From Theodoxus fluviatilis (lineage: Eukaryota; Mollusca; Gastropoda; Cycloneritida; Neritidae), in assembly GCA_034096865.1 (NCBI GenBank), contig JAWQFJ010001302.1, forward strand, positions 114,752-139,751: a stretch of 25,000 bases of DNA, in the 5' to 3' direction. The notes beneath the pieces are model-generated. The model was not told the DNA's origin and did no database searches. It saw only the letters and a program-made list of their open reading frames with translations. Positions 17,428-25,000 of this stretch are shown piece by piece. How positions within the stretch are numbered: the stretch's first letter is position 1; the number at the start of each line of letters is the position of its first letter. Made by a program: the position numbers and the translations under genes.

Positions 17428-19737
17428 TTACAGCGTGGGACAGAGATACAACACTGATCTCTCTGCCCCTCTCTCAGCTCCACACTTCCAGCAGGTGGAT
17501 GGCTGGTTGGGCGCCCGTGCACCCCCACCCCGCCCTCTCTCACCCTTCGTAGGCCAGCGAGTAGGTCGGCACCCTCGTGCCAGTGTCACACGCCCACTCG
17601 CGTTGACACGCCCACTCGCGTGGACACGCCCCTCACCCTCCGTAGGTGACTCCGTAGTGTGGCACCCCTGTGCCTGCGTCACACGCCCACTCGCGTTGAC
17701 GCGTCCCCCTCGCACCCTCGGCGGTCCCGGGTGAACCCGCCGGCACCCGTCACACGAGGACACGTACCACCGTACCTCCGGGTACATTCCCGGCCAGTAG
17801 TAGTGCCTCCGGACTTCCTCACTGGTCCTCCGCGCTCCCAAATGCCCTCCCGTGGGTGGTTCGTGGGCAGACTTCAAGACTTCCCGTCTCAGCTGCCGCG
17901 GCACCACCACCTGAGTGTCTAGCACTCCTCCCCCACGGAATTCTCGATAGAGCAGTCCGTTCCTCCACAGGAAGCGGACTACCCTGGACTGCTCGGTAGC
18001 CAGACTCGCCCGTCTCCTCTCCGCTGCCTCACGGCAGTGACGGAGGGAGGGGTCAGATCGCTGTAAGTCCCCCAGTCGCCCAGGTGTCACTCCCCCCAAA
18101 CCTGGCGGGACTACAGGCGGTGGAGCCGACTCTTTCCTCCCTTTAGCAGTCGCTCCAGTACACGTCAGCACCGACACTGTCTTTAGCTGGGCATAGACGG
18201 GAAGGACCCTGGAATCGCTCAGCAGAGCATGATTCCCAATAATGAAGTCGACGGCGGGTGATTCCATCACGACCGCCTCGACGTCACCGGAGTAGAAAGG
18301 ACTATCTATTTTTACGCGAACCACTGGGAACTTCCTCTTCACGCTGGCCTCGGCCATAGCAACCTCCAACTTCCGACCTTTGAACTTTGAAGGTGCCACA
18401 AGCGCACGTTTTACAACGCACACCTGCGATCCAGTGTCGCGGAGTCCCTGAACTCTCACTCCGTCTACGGTTACGGTGCATCTCGGGTCGTAGCTCAGCT
18501 GGCTACACGGGAGGCATAGGGTAGGAACTGCGACAGGCTCCTGAGAGCGCACAGACCCCCCTGTTACTGCCCCCGCAGTCTTCACCCTCTTGGAACAATC
18601 CCTCGCGAGGTGCTTGGGTGACTGACAGATATAGCACCGCCTAGTGTTCTGTCCCCCTGTTCCCTTCCCTCTAGCTTTCTCCCCGTTGGCCTTCCCCTCT
18701 GCACCCTGGCTCCCACCCTGAGGTCGGCCTTGCTGAGGTGGCTTCCTCTCGCAACGGCCGTGCGCCTCGAAGTAGATCTCTGCTGATTTTACTGCCTCTG
18801 CCAGAGTCTGGGGCTCTTTCTCCCTAATATAGGCGGTCATCTCCGGGGAGAGAGATTGCAGGAACTGCTCGAGGAGGACGAGTTGTCTTAACTCGGAAAT
18901 CTTTGAAAGCTCCTGCCATTTCGTTAGATTTTCAGACAAGCGAGCACCATACTGAGTAAAAGTCTCGCTATCCTTCCTCTTGCATGACCGAAACCTTTGC
19001 CGGTAGGTCTCGGCGGTGAGTTGATAGCGCGTTAGCAGCGCTTCCTTCAAACTCACGTAGTTCTCTGCAGTGTCATCATCGAGGGAGTTGTATAGCTCTG
19101 CAGCTTTCCCTGTAAGCTTAGTCGAGATACGCGTAGCCCAAGTATCCTCACTCCACTTGCACACGTTAGCTACGCGTTCGAACCTACGTAACCACGTGGC
19201 AATCTCTTCCTTCGTCTCGTCGAACAACGGGATAGAAGCCCTGAACCCCTGACTCCCTCGACTTTCTTCCGACTCCTCATTCAGACTCAGATGTTCTTCA
19301 TCCACTCTGGCTTTCAACCTGACTTCTTGAGTCAAAGCTTGTATCCGCAAGCTATGTTCTTCCTCTTCCCTTTCAAGCTTCTTTTCAGCTTCCATGCGTT
19401 CCATCTTCATCCTCTCTTCATCCCTCTTTTTCTCTCTTTCAGCCTTCTCATCCTCTCTCTCTCGTGCATCTTCCAGCCTTGTTCTCTCTAGTTCCAAACG
19501 CGCCATCTCAGCCTCCTCCTGAGTCATGCGATCGGCTATAAACGTAGGAACGTTGGCAGCTTCTACCCCTAACTCGGTAGCAAACGAGCGCCACCTGGCT
19601 ATTCTATCTCCTCTCGTTTCCACTACCCTCTCGTCATCGCTATCTTCCCCCATAGCGCGTCCCGAACGAAGCTCCATCTCGAAACTTTCACAACCGCGTG
19701 AAATAGTCAAGTCGAGTGAACAGTCAATAATGCACAA
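17428..19737 (-). CDS. Gag-protease-integrase(N-terminal) polyprotein, internally deleted
   Basis: An uninterrupted 769-residue frame. ATG at 19737 is the first start. ATG at 19677 (residue 21, MELRSGRAMG) is equally plausible and gives 749 residues. Domains in order: acidic N-terminus; Glu/Arg-rich coiled coil (about 74-150); SCAN-like Gag capsid region (about 169-325, with TWLRRFERVANVCKW and TYRQRFRSCKRK); Gly/Gln/Lys-rich linker; CCHC zinc knuckle C368-x2-C371-x4-H376-x4-C381; retropepsin with catalytic D434-T-G and the FIIGN block (498-502); a linker of about 110 residues; integrase HHCC zinc domain H625, H632, C662, C665. Then, instead of the integrase catalytic core, a 31-residue repeat (679-735) and an unrelated tail. 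RT and RNase H are absent. PR followed directly by IN is the Gmr1-like order. It should make Gag and protease if expressed, but cannot copy or integrate itself. Confidence 0.9.
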   Translation of the reverse strand: MCIIDCSLDLTISRGCESFEMELRSGRAMGEDSDDERVVETRGDRIARWRSFATELGVEAANVPTFIADRMTQEEAEMARLELERTRLEDAREREDEKAEREKKRDEERMKMERMEAEKKLEREEEEHSLRIQALTQEVRLKARVDEEHLSLNEESEESRGSQGFRASIPLFDETKEEIATWLRRFERVANVCKWSEDTWATRISTKLTGKAAELYNSLDDDTAENYVSLKEALLTRYQLTAETYRQRFRSCKRKDSETFTQYGARLSENLTKWQELSKISELRQLVLLEQFLQSLSPEMTAYIREKEPQTLAEAVKSAEIYFEAHGRCERKPPQQGRPQGGSQGAEGKANGEKARGKGTGGQNTRRCYICQSPKHLARDCSKRVKTAGAVTGGSVRSQEPVAVPTLCLPCSQLSYDPRCTVTVDGVRVQGLRDTGSQVCVVKRALVAPSKFKGRKLEVAMAEASVKRKFPVVRVKIDSPFYSGDVEAVVMESPAVDFIIGNHALLSDSRVLPVYAQLKTVSVLTCTGATAKGRKESAPPPVVPPGLGGVTPGRLGDLQRSDPSLRHCREAAERRRASLATEQSRVVRFLWRNGLLYREFRGGGVLDTQVVVPRQLRREVLKSAHEPPTGGHLGARRTSEEVRRHYYWPGMYPEVRWYVSSCDGCRRVHPGPPRVRGGRVNASGRVTQAQGCHTTESPTEGEGRVHASGRVNASGRVTLARGCRPTRWPTKGERGRGGGARAPNQPSTCWKCGAERGAERSVLYLCPTL
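17541..17703. repeat. 93-bp-period tandem duplication inside the ORF
   Basis: Sequence from 17541 to about 17610 recurs from 17634 to 17703 at a 93-bp spacing, a multiple of three. The protein therefore repeats in frame at 31 residues (GRVNASGRVT twice). Within the first unit an 18-19-bp sub-repeat (CACTCGCGTTGACACGCCC and CACTCGCGTGGACACGCCC) is also doubled. It lies directly after the integrase zinc motif, at the edge of the deleted region. Confidence 0.8.
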
Positions 19738-19901
19738 ACAAGCAAGTCAGGCTGGCAAGACTACAACGAGTAGGCAACCATGAAAAGGCAAATATAAACA
19801 AACATAAGCAACTATCATCAATGGCCTGGTGCTCCCCCAAGGTGTGGACGGTCCGACAAAGTGGAGTAGTTTTTCTCAAAAACTAGAAAATTAGATTAAT
19901 A
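19738..19901 (-). other. 5' leader of the young element
   Basis: About 165 bp between PBS and the first ATG, AT-rich near the PBS. It is presumed to hold packaging signals, but none can be identified by eye. Confidence 0.5.
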
Positions 19902-19918
19902 TCCTGGCAGGCTCGCCA
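19902..19918 (-). other. Primer-binding site of the young element
   Basis: TGGCGAGCCTGCCAGGA on the minus strand begins one base after the 5' LTR. The initial TGG pairs with a tRNA CCA end, and the rest would pair with a tRNA acceptor and T stem ending in ...CTCGCCA. The tRNA identity is not assigned. Confidence 0.75.
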
Positions 19919-19919
19919 A

Positions 19920-22863
19920 TGTCGCGAATTTATCTACTTATCTGAAAACTTTAGAAGTTAAGAACCACTCCCCAGAGGACGAGGTAATCGCCTCCAGGAG
20001 AGATGGCCCTGATAAGCAAAAGGGTTTACAACTAAACCCAACCTCCACTCCTTGGGGGGACACCACAACAAGAAAACAACCCAGACTCAAATAACACAGG
20101 CCAATGAATCAGTTTGGAAAACAAATGCAAATTTATTCAAACTAAGCAAACTCCCCCTCAGCGGATGGGACCACCGAGGAAAAGCAAGTTGAATAAAATA
20201 TAACAAAAATAAAAGGATAAGCAATGCAGAGGGGAGCAGGTCAAACAGGAAACACTCCCCACTCCTGCAAAGAATTTGAGAAAAGAAAACAACAACAACG
20301 GCAGCAGAAAAAGAACAGGGGAACCAACAACAATGATCCCAGAACCGTATCTTAAGTGAAAGCCTAAGTCACCGGTGACTAGGTTACAAATAAGGTACAG
20401 AAAAAAGTCAATCTCCCAATTCCGCTCTTTCTTTCATCATTCCCCGAGAAACTGAAATAAATTCAATTACATGTTGTTGCCACAGTCCCATACACTAAGT
20501 TCACAAAAAAGAGCATTGACAACAACAAAGTCCCAACTTTCCCCTCAACAGAGAAAACCAGCAATACCACAGCACAAGCAAAAATGTCAACAAAGCGCCT
20601 CCCTCTCCTTGCACTCACCACCACGCAGAGAGATCAGGTGCACGCTAACGAATACCCCTCCGCCGCATACCGTGGCTACCCCCAAACCCCCTAAGATGGC
20701 GGCGTTCCGCCGCACGTCACACAGTCGAATATAAACAAAGCGACCTCGCTCCGCTTCACACACTACCGTGCAAACACCCTCCTCGCACGGCAACTTGCAC
20801 GCACACGAACAGACGTGTCACACCAGCAATAGCAACAATGTGGAGAAATACACATGAAGGAAAAACCCCGGCTTACCGCCACATCGCTGACAGTGCGCTT
20901 TCCCCCTAGCACACGTGACTAGCATCAACACAGCGATGAACACGCCTCAAATTCACCAAGAGAATTCCTAAGACAAACCAACCCGTTTTTTCCCTTTCTC
21001 AGTCCGCCTGGAAAGAAAGGTGTTGTCCCCAAACACACCCTAACCAGTCACTGTCCCCAAACACAGTCCCCAGAAATCCCAAAGAGTTTCAGTCAACCGA
21101 CGCACGCACGGCGTCAAACCGGTGTCCAAACACATTTGACCCCCTCCCATGGAACAAGTCTTTTCCCCTCTTGTCCATCTAGAGATTTATCCTGACTTAC
21201 GAATGTCACACTCAATTCTCCGAGTCAGTAATTTAGTTTAGGAGAAGATTCCTAAGCTACGGCAGAAAAACCAAAGTCAGAGTTAGAATGACTGATACCA
21301 CCCTACAGAGGATCATTTGATAAGTCACTCTCCTCCCGTCGCATAGTCCACCTGCGACAATATGGCTGCTTAATACATCGCCTCACGCGAATGCACTAGC
21401 TAGCGTTCTTCCCTCCCCCTTCTGCCTCTGGTACAATCCTCCCTCCCAATTGTCCAGGCCGCACCCGCGCGGACTTTTCTCTCCCCCACTTTACCTAAGT
21501 GGATTTCGTTAGACTCCTACTACAGGGCCCGACCTGTCTTAACGAAATTACGGTTAACCGATTACAAATCGAGAAAACGATACTTGCACGGCCGTCTGAA
21601 CCGAACGGCTCGACGAAACGCCCTGGCGCTTCCGACGTGACTCCAGCCTCGTACGAGTCGCTCCTGACTCGCACAGCATTCCCTCGGAGACGTCTAACCC
21701 CCTCGAGTTCCACCCGCGTGGATCGAGAAGACAGTACTGCAAGGCTCCACCAGAGGACGCAGCACTTGAGGTTCACGTAGACACGACGATACCCTCAGAA
21801 AGGTGAACCAGTGGAAACGTAGAGGATCAGGCGGGAAGCCACCGCTCCCGCAGGTAGTCGACACGCCCGTAGAAGATGCCGTGAGACGACGACGGCACGA
21901 CGACGGCGATAAAGACCGAAGACGACGAAGAAGAGCAGTACGACGATGACGTCGATAACGATGATGAGCCTAAAACACACAAGGTTTTTGCCCCAATAAT
22001 TCAACTACCCCGTTTCCCACGCGAAGCCCATTCATACGAGAATTTAAGGTTCATTACGGCGCACCCCAAACTGGCGCCCAAATAGAAAAATGCCCCACTC
22101 GCTCCCTGCGAGTCAGCTTGAACCCAAAGCTTCATTACTCAACCAATTGACTCATAGATTTACCCCATCCATGAAAAATACGAATCCCATACCCGACAGT
22201 AGACTTATTTTTCCACCCAGATTCAGCAATCAGTTTCCCACGTGATAAAAGCAATATGGCGGAGACAATAATCACCTCAGCGTCAGGCCGTGGTGAAATC
22301 CTCAGAAATTCCGTTCCAGCCAGCGGAAAGTTCCACTTCCATTCTCGTGCGAATCAACTACTGCCCGAGTTGATTACGGAGAAGAGTTCCACCAGAGCGA
22401 CCAACTTCGCTCACGAGCTGCCCTACACAGCTCCCGCATCAGCGACCAGAAGATGCGTACCCGCTGCTTCCATCCAGAACGACAGAAAATGAACTGAGCT
22501 CTTGGACGCGATCAGACCTCAGCGTCCCTTCTCTCACGTGATTGCTACCCAATCGCTAATGAGAGATTTCCCGCCATCGCTGTCTTTCTCCAATCATCCC
22601 TCACCAAGGTATAGCGAGATGCGAACCCCCCTGCCAATGATCGGGCAGGCCCCGTAGATCTCGCTCACTACCACCCCCTTCTGAAGACCCCCCCTTCCCC
22701 CGGGTCCACTCCGGAGTGATACAGTACATTCCATTAAGCGGTAGCCACGCCCACAATGGCTGGCGTGCGACCACGGACAATGGAGACGATTTATATACAA
22801 TCCTATTTACAACAAAGGCGAATAAACCACATCACCTTATTGTCGCTGCCTCATCACGCGACA
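19920..22863 (-). repeat. 5' LTR (2944 bp)
   Basis: Starts TGTCGCG at 22863 and ends CGCGACA at 19920 on the minus strand, matching 13885-16830 throughout. Differences include a patch near 20473-20487, small indels near 20511 and 20990, and an indel near 21955. A TATA box (22790-22797) lies 66 bp from the 5' end. AATAAA lies at 20132-20137. Confidence 0.95.
22790..22797 (-). promoter_or_regulatory. TATA box in the 5' LTR
   Basis: TATATAAA on the minus strand, 66 bp from the LTR start. A CCACGCCC motif (GC-box-like on the other strand) lies about 40 bp further in. It is the best candidate for the element's promoter, although it would leave a very short U3. Confidence 0.45.
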
Positions 22864-22868
22864 CCTGC
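22864..22868. repeat. Target-site duplication, right
   Basis: CCTGC immediately outside the right LTR, identical to 13880-13884. Confidence 0.92.
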
Positions 22869-22912
22869 TGTGTCCACACCATTGATGACACGCTTTTGGA
22901 AGGATGCATAGT
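22864..22912 (-). pseudogene. Candidate host exon, upstream part, separated by the LTR element
   Basis: On the minus strand an acceptor-like CTATTTCAG ends at 22913. The following 49 bases are in the same frame as the open stretch at 13628-13884 once the element and one CCTGC are removed. They encode residues such as YASFQKRVINGVDTAG. The open frame actually extends upstream to a stop near 22972, so the acceptor is not proven. Total predicted exon length is 301 bp. The protein family is not recognised. Confidence 0.35.
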
Positions 22913-23550
22913 CTGAAATAGCCGCAAAATTATAACATTGCATTGAGTAGTGATGGTATATTTTGAACTGTTATTGGTGACTGCAGTATCAATAAGATTT
23001 GCTTGTATTACTGCTGCTGTGAATAAATGCAGTTACTTAATCTTTGAGTTTTCTTACCAGCATTTGACAGAATGGTTAGACTGCTTATCCACATGCATAT
23101 GACCTACTTTGCGCAAGAACTTCGAATATTAATGGCTGGCGTGTTTAAATGAATACACTCATCTCTTGCAGTTATCTACTTGACGCATTGATTTGTTGCC
23201 AGAATTTGTTGTGGTAACGCAATGTGTGTGTATGGGGAAAGTGGGCGGGTGGATTATGGTTGTTGCTCATATGTCTGTTTTCAATAGTTTCTCTTCCCTT
23301 GTATCCGTTTTGCATGTTGTATTCTCAGGAAAGTGGAGCCTTCGTACAATTCCATTATATATGTCATATTTATCTTCACTGAGAAGCAGTAGCAGCTAAA
23401 TTTAAGTATTTTTTTCATTTTCCAGGTACTAATGAATGTAATCCAATGTGTTCCTATGTTTGCATGTGCTGTAAGAGAATGATTATGGGGGGAACATTTC
23501 ACGTGCATGCTTAGGATGCTATAACTTCATTTTGTTATTTATCATTCTCT
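22913..23550. other. Unique AT-rich sequence, intron-like
   Basis: No coding domain, repeat family or RNA gene is recognised. If the exon candidate at 22864-22912 is real, this is the intron upstream of it on the minus strand. Confidence 0.4.
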
Positions 23551-23559
23551 ATCTCCCTG

Positions 23560-24776
23560 TATGTGTGTATGTCTGTGTGTATGTCTGTTTGTGTGTCTGT
23601 CTGTCTGTGTGACTGACTGTATGTCTGTCTTTGTGTCTATGTGTGTGGGTGTGTGTTTGTCTGTCTGTGTGTCTGTCTGTGAGTTTGTCTGTTTGTCTAC
23701 CTGTCCTGCAATCTGCCATTCTGTCAATCTGTCTGTCTGTCAATTTGTATATATGTCAATCTCTCTGTCTCTCACTTTGTATGTCTGTCAATTGGTCTGT
23801 CTGTCAATCGGTCTTTTTGTCGGTCGGTCTGTCGGTCGTTCGGTCTGTCAATGTCAGTCTGTCAATCTGTGACTCTGTCGGTTGATCGGTAGGTCTATCT
23901 TTCGATCTGTAAATCTGTGAGTCTGTCGGTCGGTCGGTCTGTCATTCTGTCAGTCTGTCAGTTGGTCGATCTGTGAGTCTCTCGGTTGGTAGGTCTGTTA
24001 ATCTGTCGGTCTGTCAATGTGTGAGTCTGTCTGGCGGTCGATCTATCAATCTGTCGGTCTGTGAACATGTCGATTTGTCAGTCTGTCGGTCTGTCAGTCT
24101 GCCGGTTTGCCAATCTGCCGGTCTGTTAACCTGTCAGTCTGTCGGTCGGTCTATCTGCCAATCTTTAGGTCTGTCAATCTATCGATCTGTCAATGTGTCA
24201 GTCTGTCGGTTAATCAGTAGGTCTGTCAATCTGTCAGTCTGTCTGTTGGTCGGTCTGTCGGACCGTCTGTCTCTCAATCTGTCAGTCTGTCGGTTGGTCG
24301 CTCTGTCGGTCGGTCATTCAGTCTGCCAATATGTCAGTCTGTCGTTCGGTCGGTATGTCAGTCGGTCGGTCTCTTTGTCAGTCTGTCGTTCGGTCGGTCA
24401 GTCAATCTGTCGGTTTATCGGTCGGTCGGTCTGTCAATCTGTCAGTCTTACAATCAGTCATTGTGTCGATCGGTCTGTCAATCTGTCGGTCTGTTAGTCT
24501 GTCAATCTGTCAATCGGTCAGTCTGTCAATCTGTCAGTCTGTCAATGTGTTGGTCTGTCAATGTAATTCTGCCAATCTGCCAGTCTGTCAATCTGTTAGT
24601 CTGCCAATCTGTCAGTCTGTCAATATGTCAGTCTGTCAATATGTCAGTCTGTCAATCTGTCAATCTGTCAGTCTGTCAATCTGTCAGTATGTCAATCTGT
24701 CGGTATTTCAATCTGTCAGTCTGTCTGTCAGTTTGTCCGTCCGTACGTTTGTCTGACTGTCTCTGTGTCTGTAAGT
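23560..24776. repeat. Degenerate CTGT/CAGT/CGGT/CAAT tetranucleotide array
   Basis: About 1.2 kb of four-base units of the form (T)CTGTC followed by AAT, AGT or GGT. In the last third they pair into octamers such as CTGTCAATCTGTCAGT. Long frames on both strands (Ser-Val-Cys-Gln-Ser repeats, Asp-Arg-Gln-Thr repeats) are translations of the repeat, not genes. Confidence 0.95.
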
Positions 24777-24790
24777 GTGTGCGTGTGTGT

Positions 24791-24857
<67 letters not shown>

Positions 24858-24858
24858 C

Positions 24859-24895
<37 letters not shown>

Positions 24896-24967
24896 TGTCT
24901 GTCTGTCTGTCTGTCCGTCCGTCCGTCTGCCCGTCCGTCCGTCGGTCCGTCTGTTTGTCTATCTGCC

Positions 24968-25000
<33 letters not shown>
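24777..25000. repeat. (GT)n and (CTGT/CCGT)n microsatellites, continuing past the window
   Basis: GT dinucleotides at about 24777-24892 with a GCGTGCGCG interruption near 24852, then CTGT and CCGT units to about 24965, then GT again to the window edge. Confidence 0.95.

Larger units (their letters stand above)
13885..22863 (-). mobile_element. Complete non-autonomous Gmr1-like Ty3/gypsy LTR retrotransposon, 8979 bp
   Basis: Two 2.95-kb direct repeats flank a 3089-bp internal region. Each LTR starts TGTCGCG and ends CGCGACA, a perfect inverted terminal repeat, and the element is flanked by the 5-bp duplication CCTGC. Transcription runs on the minus strand: 5' LTR 19920-22863, PBS at 19902-19918, one ORF at 17428-19737, a purine-rich tract at 16831-16844, and 3' LTR 13885-16830. 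The ORF covers Gag, protease and only the zinc-binding N-terminus of integrase. Integrase core, RT and RNase H are absent, so an autonomous relative would have to supply them. The near-identical LTRs (about 98% by eye) and perfect duplication indicate recent insertion. Confidence 0.93.

Noticed and set aside
23561..24756. Cys/Ser-rich frames of 84 to 174 codons resembling a secreted cysteine-rich protein
   Set aside because: The Ser-Val-Cys-Gln pattern is the direct translation of CTGT/CAGT units. The minus strand is equally open in part.
24000..24760. Regular repeat spacing reminiscent of a CRISPR array
   Set aside because: Units are four and eight bases with no unique spacers. Simple-sequence array.

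Overview
This is eukaryotic, almost certainly metazoan, repeat-dense DNA. It has long microsatellites, LINE and Ty3/gypsy-type LTR retrotransposon remains, and eukaryotic promoter and splice-like signals, with no operons, Shine-Dalgarno sites or prokaryotic genes. The LINE type and the Gmr1-like LTR elements (first described from deuterostomes) fit a marine invertebrate such as a mollusc or an invertebrate deuterostome. The species cannot be fixed from the sequence alone.

Layout. 1-545: GAAT and GGAT microsatellites. 546-1850: no convincing gene. 1850-2307: GA-rich tract. 2309-5950: a 5'-truncated, minus-strand LINE, with its 3' tail at 2309-2336 and reverse-transcriptase C-terminal coding at 2699-3341 and 5741-5950. 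The LINE is split by a 2.4-kb solo-LTR-like insertion at 3342-5740. 5971-12304: a decayed minus-strand gypsy-type element in tandem form. Reading leftwards it runs LTR (11319-12304), gag, protease, RT/RNase H remnants, shared LTR (6792-7784), then a second leader and gag start that breaks off at 5971 against the LINE. 12305-13627: no assignable gene. 13885-22863: a complete young LTR retrotransposon on the minus strand, with two 2.95-kb LTRs, perfect 7-bp terminal inverted repeats, a 5-bp target duplication (CCTGC), a primer-binding site, and one intact 769-codon ORF. 22869-23550: intron-like unique sequence. 23560-25000: CTGT/CAGT/CGGT tetranucleotide and GT arrays.

The main result is in the two LTR elements. 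The intact ORF of the young element reads Gag (coiled coil, SCAN-like capsid region, CCHC knuckle), aspartic protease, then the zinc-binding N-terminus of integrase, with no RT between. In the older element RNase H ends about 80 bp from the 3' LTR, leaving no room for a downstream integrase. Both facts fit the unusual gag-PR-IN-RT-RH order of Gmr1-like Ty3/gypsy elements. The young element has lost the integrase core, RT and RNase H, and a 93-bp tandem repeat sits in frame where they should be. It therefore looks like a non-autonomous gag-protease element mobilised by an autonomous partner.

The young element lies inside an open reading frame with flanking splice-like signals. It may be an insertion into a host exon: removing it and one copy of the duplication gives a continuous open frame of about 120 codons.
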